64,000 bases of DNA from Gammaproteobacteria bacterium (GCA_013695765.1 JACCZW010000057.1:22824-86823); one strand, 5' to 3'; shown: positions 1 to 8,908, numbered from the stretch's first letter. The notes: a model not told the origin generated them from the sequence alone. Program-made: numbers and translations.

Positions 1-440
1 GCGATTGTTTGTATACGCGGCTTGCGGGCGGTCATAGCGCCATCGACGCCGCCGTCCGGCAGCTCGACGGCGAACCGCTGGACGACGGCGACGCGTTTTG
101 GCGCGGGATACGCGAACAAACCGCGCCGTTCTTTGCCGGCGAGACGCCGCTGTGGCGGTTGTCGGTGCCGCCCGCGATGCCGATGTTAGACTTACCGGGC
201 GACTGGGCCATCGAGTGGAACGGGGCACTGCGCTGGCTGAAAACCGACGTGCCGGCCAAGGACATCCGTACCCGAACGACCGCAGCGGGCGGTCACGCGA
301 CCTTGTTTCGCGGCGGCGACCGCGCGAGCCAAGTGTTTCAACCGTTATCGTCCGTGTTAATGGCGGCGCACAAACGGCTGAAAGCGGCCCTCGATCCGGC
401 CGGCATTCTCAATTCAGGACGGATGTATCACGGCCTGTAA
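1..440 (+). CDS. glcE: Glycolate oxidase FAD-binding subunit GlcE, C-terminal part
   Basis: This is the C-terminal ~146 residues of the FAD-binding subunit of glycolate oxidase; the 5' end lies outside the window and codons are in phase from base 3. The tail LDPAGILNSGRMYHGL is typical of the GlcD/GlcE flavoprotein family, where a conserved 'DP.gifNpGR' segment closes the FAD-oxidase C-terminal domain. The enzyme oxidises glycolate to glyoxylate at the inner membrane together with GlcD and GlcF. The identification rests on the C-terminal motif and on glcF following 111 bases downstream on the same strand. Confidence 0.82.
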   Translation, partial: DCLYTRLAGGHSAIDAAVRQLDGEPLDDGDAFWRGIREQTAPFFAGETPLWRLSVPPAMPMLDLPGDWAIEWNGALRWLKTDVPAKDIRTRTTAAGGHATLFRGGDRASQVFQPLSSVLMAAHKRLKAALDPAGILNSGRMYHGL

Positions 441-442
441 TT

Positions 443-531
443 CGTAGGGCGCGCTGTGCGCACGCGGGCCCATCATTCGCGGCGTACCCCATTCGTATTG
501 CACGGTTCGCACGGCGCACCCTACAGCCTGT
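443..531. repeat. Dispersed palindromic repeat between glcE and glcF (gtaggg...ccctac ends)
   Basis: The segment starts cgtagggcgcgc and ends ggcgcaccctacag, so its ends are near-inverted copies of each other. The same gtagggtg/caccctac boundary recurs in other intergenic gaps of this window (2522, 14864, 44854 and elsewhere). It looks like a mobile palindromic repeat unit. It fills almost the whole glcE-glcF gap and could affect their co-transcription. Confidence 0.6.
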
Positions 532-551
532 TCGATGGATAATGAGTAATC

Positions 552-1760
552 ATGCAAACCAATCTCGCCGAATTTATCAAGTACACCGAGCAAGGCAAGG
601 AAGCCGACCGTATCCTGCGCACCTGCGTGCACTGCGGATTCTGTAACGCCACCTGCCCGACGTTTCAGTTGCTGGGTGACGAACTCGACGGCCCGCGCGG
701 GCGCATTTATCTCATCAAGCAAGTCCTGGAGGGCGACCAGCCGACGCGCAAGACGCAGTTGCACCTCGACCGCTGCCTGACCTGCATAAATTGCGAGACC
801 ACCTGCCCCTCCGGTGTCGAGTACGGCAAGCTGGCCGATATCGGGCGCGAGCTGGTAGACGAGCGAGTCGAGCGCAGTCTGTTCGAGCGGGTTCAGCGGC
901 GCACGTTGCGCCTGGTGATCCCCTACCCGCGCCGCTTTACGCCGTTGCTGCGATTCGGCCAGTTCTTTCGCCCGCTGTTGCCCGGCGTCCTGAAAACCAA
1001 GGTTCCGCCACGGATCAAAGCGCCCGCCTGGCCGCAAGCAATACACGCACGCAAAATGCTGATACTGGAAGGCTGCGTGCAACCCGCGATCTCGCCGGCC
1101 ATCAATGCGGCCACAGCGCGCGTGCTGGACAAGCTCGGCATCAGCGTAGTTCGCGCCAAAGGTGCCGGCTGCTGTGGCGCGATGAGTCATCACCTGACCG
1201 CGCACGATGAAGCCAAACGTTTCATTAAACGCAACATCGACGCTTGGTGGCCGCACGTCGAGCAAGGCGCCGAGGCCGTCATCATGACCGCCAGCGGCTG
1301 CGGCAGCGTGGTAAAAGATTACGACCGAATTCTAAAAAATGATCCCGAATACCGCGAAAAGGCCGCCAGGGTGTCTGAACTGACTCGGGACTTAAGCGAA
1401 ATTCTGCGCGACGAAGATACCGACCGGCTCAAACCCGCAAATCCTTGCCGGATTGCCTTTCACCCGCCGTGCACCCTCCAGCACGGCCAGCAGATCCAGG
1501 GCGTCGTGGAAAAGATCCTGAAGAATTCGGGCTTTGAACTCGTGCCGGTTGCCGACAATCACCTGTGCTGCGGCTCCGCGGGAACCTACTCGATCCTGCA
1601 ACCCAGGCTGGCGCAGCAATTACTAAAGGGCAAGCTCGAAAATCTGCAAAAAGGCGAACCCGAACTCATCGCCACCGCGAACATCGGCTGCCTCGCACAT
1701 CTGCAGACCAAAGCCAAAGTGCCGGTGGTGCACTGGGTGGAGCTCCTCGCCAAAACTTGA
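552..1760 (+). CDS. glcF: Glycolate oxidase iron-sulfur subunit GlcF
   Basis: Encodes 402 residues, the normal GlcF length. Two ferredoxin-type 4Fe-4S motifs are visible near the N-terminus: CVHCGFCNATCP (about residues 26-37) and CLTCINCETTCP (about 76-88). The C-terminal half carries two CCG-type cysteine-rich domains (GAGCCGAMSHH and DNHLCCGSAG), as expected for the heterodisulfide-reductase-like family. The protein passes electrons from the flavin subunits to the quinone pool at the inner membrane. It follows glcE on the same strand, separated only by a repeat element. The ATG at 552 is preceded by a weak ribosome-binding site. Confidence 0.95.
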   Translation: MQTNLAEFIKYTEQGKEADRILRTCVHCGFCNATCPTFQLLGDELDGPRGRIYLIKQVLEGDQPTRKTQLHLDRCLTCINCETTCPSGVEYGKLADIGRELVDERVERSLFERVQRRTLRLVIPYPRRFTPLLRFGQFFRPLLPGVLKTKVPPRIKAPAWPQAIHARKMLILEGCVQPAISPAINAATARVLDKLGISVVRAKGAGCCGAMSHHLTAHDEAKRFIKRNIDAWWPHVEQGAEAVIMTASGCGSVVKDYDRILKNDPEYREKAARVSELTRDLSEILRDEDTDRLKPANPCRIAFHPPCTLQHGQQIQGVVEKILKNSGFELVPVADNHLCCGSAGTYSILQPRLAQQLLKGKLENLQKGEPELIATANIGCLAHLQTKAKVPVVHWVELLAKT

Positions 1761-1762
1761 GC

Positions 1763-1787
1763 TTGGCAAGGAAATGCTCCTTGCCAA
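1763..1787. terminator. Perfect 10-bp hairpin after glcF, before the antitoxin gene
   Basis: TTGGCAAGGA (1763-1772), a five-base loop, then TCCTTGCCAA (1778-1787) form a perfect stem three bases after the glcF stop codon and 10 bases before the antitoxin ATG. There is no clear T-tract on the plus strand. It may be a weak terminator of the glc genes, or an operator for the toxin-antitoxin unit, since AbrB-type antitoxins bind palindromes near their own promoter. Which of these it is cannot be decided from sequence. Confidence 0.45.
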
Positions 1788-1797
1788 AGTAAGGATT

Positions 1798-2073
1798 ATG
1801 GCTAAAGTAACGTTGCCGACGCCTCTAGCGGACCAATACGGCATTCGTCCAGGCGACGAGATTCAATGGGAATCAGCTGGCGAAGTCATCCGCGTCATAC
1901 CGCGCTCATCAATTGCGGGGCAGGTTGGAACGCCCGATCTTGCCATGCGGCTCAGCCTGTTCGATCAAGCCAGCGCCCGCCACCAGAACCGTCAGAAAGG
2001 CGCGGAGCAAACGACATCCGAGGCTCGCGGCTGGACGCGCGAACAACTGTACGATAATGACGGCGCTAATTGA
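1798..2073 (+). CDS. AbrB/SpoVT-type antitoxin
   Basis: Encodes about 91 residues if started at ATG 1798, which has AAGGATT just upstream; an in-frame ATG at 1774 is possible but poorly placed. The N-terminus (MAKVTLPTPLADQYGIRPGD followed by EIQWESAGEVIRVIP) has the swapped-hairpin AbrB pattern with the usual 'GI.pGDeI' turn. The C-terminal half, polar and ending ARGWTREQLYDNDGAN, would be the toxin-binding tail. It overlaps the following PIN-domain ORF by 17 bases, as in many VapBC-like pairs. Because the toxin partner is broken, this antitoxin is probably an orphan. Confidence 0.75.
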   Translation: MAKVTLPTPLADQYGIRPGDEIQWESAGEVIRVIPRSSIAGQVGTPDLAMRLSLFDQASARHQNRQKGAEQTTSEARGWTREQLYDNDGAN

Positions 2074-2366
2074 CACCAACATCCTGGTCTATCGCTTCGA
2101 TTCTCGCTTTCCACACAAGCAGCGCATCGCGGAATCTCTGCTCAGGCAAGGAATTGAGCGCAATGACATCCGCGTTCCTCATCAGGCCATCATTGAATTT
2201 GTTGCCGCGACGACACGCCCGCTAAGCACGGGGCGCTCCATCCTCACGCCGTAAGACGCGCTGCGTGAAGCCGAAGAGTTTGATGCAGTTCAGCGTGCTC
2301 TATCCCACCGACGGCGTGGTAAGGACCGCGCTGCGAGGCGCGCCCGCCTATCGATTGTCATGGTTC
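2057..2366 (+). pseudogene. PIN-domain toxin (VapC-like), broken by a stop and a frameshift
   Basis: Reading starts MTALIDTNILVYRFDSRF at ATG 2057, with the first conserved PIN acidic residue (ALIDTN). It ends after only 65 residues at a TAA (2252-2254), whereas family members are around 130-140 residues. Past the stop the same frame continues DALREAEEF, then a +1 shift near 2275-2283 restores MQFSVLYPTDGVVRTALRG and YRLSWF. These are recognisable continuations of the same family, so the gene carries at least one nonsense change (probably GAA to TAA), one frameshift and a lost 3' end. The remnant stops at about 2366, where a minus-strand fragment of an unrelated DUF11 gene begins. It cannot encode an active RNase as it stands. 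Confidence 0.78.
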
Positions 2367-2520
2367 GCGTTGGGATTGCCGATGACCAGGGTCAGGATCG
2401 AGTTGCCGTTGGTCTGAATAGTGGCCGGGCTGAACGACTTCGTAATCGTCGGCGGCTCATCCGACACCGTCAACGTCGCGGTATTCGATGGCGCGCCGGC
2501 GGTGGGGAATTGCATCGCGA
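2367..2520 (-). pseudogene. DUF11-type protein fragment
   Basis: The minus strand encodes GAPSNTATLTVSDEPPTITK followed by SFSPATIQTNG and LTLVIGNPNAN. This is the 'PxITKsFsPatI..g.ttLtltixNpNa' repeat found in large exported DUF11 (conserved repeat domain) proteins. It has no start or stop of its own: it is bounded by the PIN remnant on one side and a dispersed repeat on the other. It is best read as debris from a DUF11 gene. Confidence 0.6.
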
Positions 2521-2521
2521 C

Positions 2522-2669
2522 GTAGGGTGGATAAAGCGAAGCGTATCCACCTTGTTCGTTCGGTGGATTGCGCACACCATCCGTGGCGTGCGCCCTGGCG
2601 GGCCAGCAAGAGCTGTCCAAAATCTTTCCAGAAGATTTTGTCGCCGCTGCGCACCTTAATCCACCCTAC
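2522..2669. repeat. Dispersed palindromic repeat, copy A
   Basis: Begins gtagggtggataaagcgaag and ends ttaatccaccctac, giving an inverted pair GTAGGGTGGAT/ATCCACCCTAC. An internal hairpin, CAAAATCTT (2618-2626), loop TCCAG, AAGATTTTG (2632-2640), is also present in copies at 3369 and 14864. The element separates a DUF11 fragment from a barrel-end fragment, so it has probably inserted into, or mediated deletion in, a duplicated surface-protein gene. Confidence 0.8.
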
Positions 2670-2670
2670 A

Positions 2671-2706
2671 GCGCTTGATGTACGGGCCCTGCGACGTGTA
2701 GTCATT
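2671..2706 (-). pseudogene. Remnant of a second beta-barrel C-terminus
   Basis: The minus strand reads NDYTSQGPYIKR immediately before the repeat at 2522-2669. The intact large barrel gene at 3518-6376 ends with the near-identical AGYTSQGPYIKLRFAFDQ. This remnant therefore shows that a second copy of the same barrel C-terminus once lay here and was cut off by the repeat. Confidence 0.55.
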
Positions 2707-3354
2707 GCACCTGAACACGAAACTTCAACTGAAAACTGGTGCTGTTGTTGAACACGCCCTTGGGATTGATACGGATGTGCGTGACCGATGAGTCGAAGCC
2801 ACCGGCGTCCGGCTGCGGCGTATAAGCATAATCACCGACGACGCCTGTACTGGAGAAACTCACGTCATCCTCCGTCTCTTCAAGCGATTCGTAAGTATAG
2901 TTCACCCCGCTCGGCGGCGAGCCATCGGTAAGCGCGACCGGGCCCGACCCTGCGCCACCCAGGTCCCCGACGAACAAGCTGGCATTCGCCGGCACGGCAT
3001 CAGTGATCTTAACCGAGTCAATATCCGCCGCTACTGCGCCACCATTAGTCACGGTAATTCTATAGTCCACGAGCGCGCCGGGAATCGCCTTCGGATTGAT
3101 TGTGCCGTTAACCGGATCAGAGTACGTCTGCAAGGTCTTGATGACGGTAAGAGGTATTGTGTTGACCATGAGCATAGCGCTCGCGGCCGCGTTGTTCGTG
3201 CCCGTGTTGCTCGTGGTCATTCCGCCTGCCGGAATTGTGTTCGTATGGCCATGCACATACGTACTGACGAAACCCATCGTTCCGGTCACGGCGGCCGATG
3301 CGGGTTGCGCCGCGAGCAATACAAGCCCAAGACGCAAGGCCCGAGCCGTCTCAT
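2702..3354 (-). pseudogene. Exported DUF11-type protein, damaged at its signal peptide
   Basis: An open frame of about 210 residues encodes a mature DUF11-type protein: VTGTMGFVSTYVHGHTNTIP, then a domain containing IPGALVDYRITVTNGG and ITDAVPANASLFVGD, ending SFQLKFRVQVQ. The frame has no sensible start; upstream it runs into a dispersed repeat. A second frame supplies ATG 3354 and MRRLGPCVLGL, which joins after a one-base shift to VLLAAQPASAAVTGT to give a normal signal peptide with an ASA cleavage site. The likely state is a once-exported protein with a one-base indel in its signal peptide. Its last residues match the C-terminal strand motif of the other small DUF11 proteins nearby. Confidence 0.6.
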
Positions 3355-3368
3355 CGGCTTTGGCAGCC

Positions 3369-3495
3369 GGTGGATCGCGCACACCATCCGTCGTGCCCCC
3401 GGCGGGCCTGCAAGAGCCGTCCAAAATCTTTCCAGAAGATTTTGTCGTCGCTGCGCGCCCCCGTATCGGGGTACGGGGCAGACTTAATCAACCCG
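3369..3495. repeat. Dispersed palindromic repeat, copy C (left end truncated)
   Basis: Starts ggtggatcgcgcacaccatc and ends cttaatcaacccgac. It aligns with copies at 2522 and 14864 through gcacaccatcc...ggcgggcc and the CAAAATCTT/AAGATTTTG hairpin (3422-3444). It also shares the internal cgtatcggggtacggggca block with the copies at 14864 and 44854. The outer GTAGGG end is missing. It lies directly between the giant barrel gene and the damaged DUF11 gene. Confidence 0.75.
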
Positions 3496-3517
3496 ACGGC
3501 GCTTGGCAGCCGTCCGA

Positions 3518-6376
3518 TCACTGCAGACTCCCTTGGTCTTTTAGCGATGAAGCGGCGTCGCTGCCTTCGCCCGTCACACCACGTTTGGTTTTGAACCAGT
3601 TGAGCGCGTCGCGCACGCTGTTCTGGTCGAAGGCGAACCGGAGTTTGATATACGGACCCTGCGAGGTGTAGCCGGCGGTGGAGAAGTCGTCGTCCTCGAA
3701 GCCGCGGAAGTTGTAGCCCAGGCTCACCCACAGGTTCTTGATCAGACTTACGCCGACCGTCGGGCCCAGCGAATATTGATAGTTGTTGGCCTGCATCGAA
3801 TGCAGCAGGCCCATCTGTAAGCCCAAGTCGAAGCGCTCGTTGATGTCGTGCCGGTACTCGCCATCGAGCGCCTGAATCCAGCCTTCGTAGTCCCCGCTGT
3901 CGAAGCGGTCGAGCACGTACTTGATACCGTGGTGCAGGGCGAACTGATTCGTGCGGTTCGGCAGCCAGTTCAGATTGAGATTGTTGACGGCTTTGCGCCC
4001 CCGCACGGTGTTCAGCGTAGTGGCAATTTCCTCGAAGTTGAAATCCAGCCGATCGAGCGCGATCCAGTGGCTTTCGACAGGCCGGTACGCAACCGAGAAA
4101 CGCAAGTCGCCGAGGGTATTCGAAGTGCCGTCCAGGCTTTGACCGCTCAGGTATTGACCGCCCAGCGAAAGGCCAAGACCCGGCGTTTGTTGTCGATAGA
4201 AGCCGAAGATGGCGCCGAACTGGTCGTCCTGCTCCGCGAATCGATTTTCGATCCTGGCCGAAGCCGACCATAAATCCTGCGCGTAACTGGCACCGGCCGA
4301 GACGGCCGTGAAATCGTTGTTCAAGGTCGTGCCGGAGGCTGTCGAGCCGGGCACCGTAGTGCCGGAGGCGGGCGGCACGTTCGGATTGAACACCGGCGCG
4401 CCCGCTTCGCTGATGGTCTGCGAGCGATCCAGGCCAAAGTCCACGTCGAGATGGTCGGTGATCGCAATGCCTTGAGTTAAACCTAAGTTTCCGAACAACC
4501 GCTGGCCATCTTCCGCGGATTGATCCTCCACCGAGGTCGTCACGGTCGCGCGCGACCAGGGCGCGGTGCGCACGCCGACGCGGGTCGACTGCGTGCTGAT
4601 GTCCTCGCCTTCGGTGAATTCCTGTTCGACGAACGTCAACGTGCTGGGCGTAATAAGGTAATCGGTGCCCAGAATCACCCGTGTCGGAAAATCGGGATTG
4701 GCATTATCGCCGACCGCGAACTCGCCTAAACCGCGCAGGTTCCAGCGCTTGTCGAAAAATGCGCGCGAGGCGCCTAGGGTGACGAGATCGGATGTGAACG
4801 TCTGACCTTCAGTCAGCCGATCTTCCGCATGACGCAGCCCCGCGGAAAGACTATACGAATCCTGCTGGTACGTGAATTGCCCGAACGCCACGTCGCGGCG
4901 CGCGTCGAGAAAGCTGGCCTCCTCGCGATAAACCTGTCCGTCCGCGAACAGATGCTCGGTAAACCGATAGCGCCCATCCACACCCAGTTTGCTGGTCCCG
5001 GCCTCGGTGCCGAGCTGCTGACCGAGGCCGAACTCGGCGTCCTGCTTGCGCACGTACGCTCGCGTATCCAGCTTCTCGCCTAAGTGAATGACCTCGGCCA
5101 GATAAGCGTTGCCCGATGTCGCCAGCCCGTCGTCATCCGTCCCCGAAGTCGCGAATTCCCCGCGCACTTGGGTCGCTTCGGTCAGGCGGTAGGTCAGGTC
5201 CGCGCCATGCAGGTCGCCGCTGGAGGCGCCTGAATCGCCCTCGTGAATGGCCGACACACCGATCTCCAGCCCTTCGTTCAAGAACTTGACGGCGCCGCGT
5301 CCACCGGCGGTCAGAGATTCGCCCGCCCCGCCTTCGACCTCGTACTCAGCGACGATATAAATGGGATTGAGGTTCGCGTCGCGGCTGAAGATCGGCTGCT
5401 TGAAGAACACGGTGCCGTCGAAATAATCGATGCTGTAGTCGATAAACCGCGTCAGCTGCCGCTCTTCCAGCACCAGTTCACTGCGAAAGCGGTCGCGCGT
5501 CTGGATGGTGATCCTTTCGCTGTTGATCACCACATCGTTGCGCGACAGGCGATACAAACCCGAGGTGCCGTTACCCAGGAGCTCGTCGCGGACGAAGGCG
5601 AAATCGGTTTGCGCCGCGAAAGCGTTCAACACGTAACGCTTGCTCAGAAACTCGGTCTTCAGCCCCGTCAAGGTGCGACTGTAACGCGACAATTCGGTAA
5701 AGGTCAGGCCGGTGTCGTAATCGCCGAACAACGCGTAAAACTGCTCGCGCTCGATCTTGACGTAGAGCTTTTCGCTGCTGGCCGCGTCGAAGCGCTGTTC
5801 GGTCACGTCGCCGTAGAGCGTATAGAATTCTTCCGGGTCAATGGTCTGACTCAGACGCTCGTCCACTTCGGAATCTTTGCCGTTGGTGTCGTAGGCGGCC
5901 GTCAACAACCATTTGCCGCGCACCTGGCCCTTGGCGTAGAACGCGACTCTGCCGTCGTCGTACAGCTTGTCGTCGGCACCCGCCGCAGTTAGCGCTTCCG
6001 CGTTGCCCGACAAGGTGTTGTAGCGCACCGTGCTCTCACCGAAGCCGACCAGAATCCAGTCGCGCGGCGCAGCGGCGATCCAGGCGTCGATCACGTCCTG
6101 CTCGGTGTCGATGGCGAGACCCAAAGTCGACTGCGTGACCAGCGGATCGCCGGTCGCGCCCAGACGTGTGCGGCTCTTATCCAGATTGAAGCGCAGTTTT
6201 GCCCACCCGGTTTCGGTGGTCGGCTCCAGATATAAACGCGCAATGCCGCCCGGTCCCACCTGGTAGTGGGTCTCGCCGCCCTTCAAATCGAACAACGCGC
6301 GTCTTTGCGCCAGAGCGCGCTGGCGCGGGAAATACGGCGGCTCGACCGTGAAATCGCCGACTACGCCTTCGCGCAC
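3518..6376 (-). pseudogene. Giant DUF11/beta-barrel surface protein, segment 3 of 3 (outer-membrane barrel)
   Basis: A 952-residue frame starting MREGVVGDFTVEPPYF. After about 130 residues it becomes a long series of alternating amphipathic strands with frequent aromatic ends, ending AGYTSQGPYIKLRFAF and a short charged tail. This is the pattern of a large outer-membrane beta-barrel. The start is not natural: the preceding frame (6361-7470) ends VIAVRFRINGASRCAKA, while this frame read backwards across the overlap gives DQWGESVREGVVGDF, a smooth continuation. A one-base indel near 6395-6405 therefore separates the two. If all three frames were joined the product would be about 1,700 residues. 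Function is unknown; anchoring DUF11 repeats to the outer membrane is an inference. Confidence 0.72.
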
Positions 6377-7470
6377 CGACTCGCCCCATTGATCCGAAAA
6401 CGCACCGCGATCACGGGCGGCGTTTTGCCGTCCGCCACGGCGCGTGAATAGTCGGGCGCGAGTTCGACCGTGACCGGCAGACCCGAGAAGTGGACATTTG
6501 TCTCGATGCTCGCGACGACATTGCCAGCGGCGTCAAGGGTCGAAGCTTTTAGCGCATTCGGGCCTTCGATCAGATCCACGCCGCGCCATTGACTCACACT
6601 GATGCGACCGTCCCTGCTCGTAGTCTCCCCGTCGTAGTTCAGCGGCTCGACCGGCTCGCCGTTCAAGGTGAGCGCCAGCCTGTAGCTGGCGTCGTGTTTG
6701 ACCGCGATCTTGATCGACGGAATGGCCGGATGAAAGTTCGCGCCTGGCGTCAGCCACTCCAACTCGGGTGCGGCCTGTGCGTACCAGGCGTCATCGAGTT
6801 CGGGTATGGCTTGACGCTTGGACTCCGGCAATTGCGGCACAGGCGGCGTTACCTCGGGGTCAGGCTTTTCGCCCTGACTGTCTCGCCGCTTGCGCTTTGC
6901 AAGTTTAAGTTCCTCGGGCGTTTTTTCGCGCAGGTAAAAGTCAGCGCGCCACAGTACGCCGGCCTGCACGTCGACGAACTGCGCGTACGGCGTGCCCGCG
7001 AAACGCGTGTTGCGCTCGCAGTCGTGGATCGCGAGTTCGTCCGGCAGGCTTTCGAGATCGACCTGCACCCGATGCGTGCCGGGCGCCACACCCTCGAAGT
7101 GATACATGCCTTTGTCATCCGTGATGACGTAGCGGCCGTCTTCCGTTACCAGCCGGATGCCCCCGACACCCGGCAGGTTGGTACCGACCGTGGGCTCGTG
7201 TTCAATCTCGCAGTTGCCGACCATGACGCGGCCCACGATGAAGCTGCGGCTGCGCAGCAGATCGTCTTCGACTCTGATGGTGGCGCGGGCGACGTTCGAA
7301 GGCGTGCCACGCACGTCGCGCGCGACGGCGGTGTTGGTCGCGTCGCCCACTTGCGCGCCGGCCGATACGTTCACGACGTAAGTCACCACGACCGTGGTCG
7401 CGGGCGCGAGGTCGCCCAGGGCAAAACTCAAGCGATCGCCGCTAGTGGAGACCATGGGTTCGGGCCGCAA
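6361..7470 (-). pseudogene. Giant DUF11/beta-barrel surface protein, segment 2 of 3 (DUF11 and SdrD-B-like region)
   Basis: A 369-residue frame beginning MRPEPMVSTSGDRLSFALGD, the second half of a DUF11 domain. It continues with IPGVGGIRLVTEDGRYVITD-like sequence (observed LPGVGGIRLVTEDGRY, then DDKGMYHFEGVAPGTHRVQV), an SdrD-B/carboxypeptidase-regulatory-like fold. A charged proline-rich linker and an Ig-like region follow. The first residues complete the domain that breaks off at 7428-8702, where SAAIEGGCG is followed by a frame change near 7455-7465. It overlaps both neighbours (43 and 16 bases), each with a frame change. It is probably not translated as a separate protein. Confidence 0.72.
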
Positions 7471-8702
7471 CCGCCTTCGATCGCGGCCGAACCTTCCTGA
7501 TAACGGAACCCGGACGGAAGATGGTCGTCAAGAACAACGGCGGCGGCAGTAACCGTGGCGCTGGTGTTGCTGACTTCGAGCCGATACTGAACGAAGTCGC
7601 CGATGGCGACCTGCTCGCGGGTGGCGATTTTGGTGAGCGCCAGGGTGCCGATCAGCGGATCGACGGGAATGTCCACGTTGAGTGGTGGCCCCGCGTTGAG
7701 CGCGAAATCGTCGCCGAACGAGGCATCCAGGTTCAGCGCGAACGGCGCGCCCGGCAACGCCTGCAGTTCGGGTACGGGCACGCTGGAAGGCGCGGCATAA
7801 GCGTCCGACGGCGTCGCTTCGATCCGATAACTACCAGGCGCCAGGAACGGGAACCGATAGCCGCCGGCGGGGAACTGATAAACCGTACCGCCGCTGTCGG
7901 TGGCGCTGCCGCCGCTGGTAAGAGTAGCGGGGAAACGGCTGACGCCGTCGTCGCCGAACACGGTCGCGGGTTGACCCGTCAGCGCATCGACAATCGCGAC
8001 GCTGGCATCTTCCACCGGCGCGCCCGTCGTGCTATCGAAGACAATACCCAGCGGATCGACAAGCGCCCGTGCGACCGAGGTATCGGCTTCGTCGAAAGGA
8101 TCGACGTAATCGACGTTGACGTTGGTATCCGATGAGATCGCAAGTTCACAGTCGAAAGGTTCTGACGGCGGTGGCACGGACTGAATAAACCCGAGGAACA
8201 CGCCGGTATCCATGTCGGTTTCGGACAGTTGCAGAACCTCCCGATCGCGCGTTTTCGCATCGCTGACGGTGATCTGGACGGTGTCGAGTGCGGTGGCGTC
8301 AAGACTCTGATCGAGATCGGTGAGCTCGATAAAGACGGGTTCGCCCTGGTGAAACCTGCGCGTGGCTATGAGCGGCAGGGAGCCTGTTATGTCCAGAATT
8401 TCGCCGCCCGGATAAGTAGGATTTTTCAGCGGCGCGAATTCGCCGGTGACGCTGCCGGTGGCGCACGCGGTCGGCCCGCTCAGCGCACCCGTCGCACCCT
8501 GCCCGCTCCGTGTGCCCGTCGCACCCTGCCCGCTTGGTAAATACTGAAGAAACCTGACCTCGGATGGCGTCGATCCCACCGCTACCGTGACGTCCGCGGC
8601 GTTCGAAGGGCTGTCCCGGTCAGCGCCATCGAATGTAAACGCGGCATTCGCGGTGTTGCTGATGACCGTGCCAGGCGGTGTTACGGCGCTCGCGTTTTGC
8701 AT
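7428..8702 (-). pseudogene. Giant DUF11/beta-barrel surface protein, segment 1 of 3 (N-terminal part)
   Basis: A 424-residue frame beginning MQNASAVTPPGTVISNTANA. Mature DUF11 proteins typically start with 'tpaGTvIsNtAtv.f', so the mature protein probably begins at VTPPG and NASA looks like the end of a signal peptide. No hydrophobic signal core precedes it: upstream codons come from a REP-like element (8705-8794). The rest contains a region with TDLDQSLDATALDTVQITV, a repeated-insert-like domain, and the first half of a DUF11 domain (TLALTKIATREQVAIGDFVQ). It ends at a frameshift. The absent signal core and the two frameshifts make the whole locus a likely pseudogene. Confidence 0.72.
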
Positions 8703-8704
8703 TT

Positions 8705-8794
8705 CAGGAGCGCGATAAAGACCGGCGTGGCGAAACGTAGGAGCGAATTTATGCGCGGGTCGTGGTCGCGGTTAAAACCGCTTTTACAGGCGCG
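8705..8794. repeat. REP-like palindromic element at the 5' edge of the giant gene
   Basis: Contains aggagcgcgataaag and cgtaggagcgaatttatgcg followed by gtcgcggttaaaaccgctttt and acagg. This resembles the GTAGGAGCG...CGCGGTTAAAACCGC palindromes scattered between genes of pseudomonads and relatives. It directly abuts the first codon of the giant DUF11/barrel gene, where a signal peptide would be expected. Confidence 0.55.
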
Positions 8795-8860
8795 TTGATC
8801 GTTACGACTGGCGGGCTCGCGTAATGCGGTACGGGGCTGGCGCGCGCACCGTCGCGGCCC

Positions 8861-8908
8861 ACGGCAAAAGAAACGCGCTGGTCGGCATGCAACCGCCGAC
8901 CAGCGCGT
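8861..8908 (-). terminator. Rho-independent terminator of the DUF11 gene at 9020-10096
   Basis: ACGCGCTGGTCGGC (8873-8886), an 8-base loop and GCCGACCAGCGCGT (8895-8908) form a perfect 14-bp stem. On the minus strand the stem is followed by TTTCTTTTGCC. It lies about 110 bases after the stop codon of the upstream minus-strand DUF11 gene. It should separate that gene's transcript from the giant gene below. Confidence 0.8.

Noticed and set aside
414..1265. Long open frame (283 codons) opposite glcF
   Set aside because: It is antisense to a clearly conserved gene in GC-rich DNA, where opposite frames stay open by chance; no domain or ribosome-binding site is seen.
3848..5992. Plus-strand frames opposite the giant barrel gene (e.g. 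5243-5992)
   Set aside because: Shadow of the barrel gene; no signal peptide, motif or ribosome-binding site.
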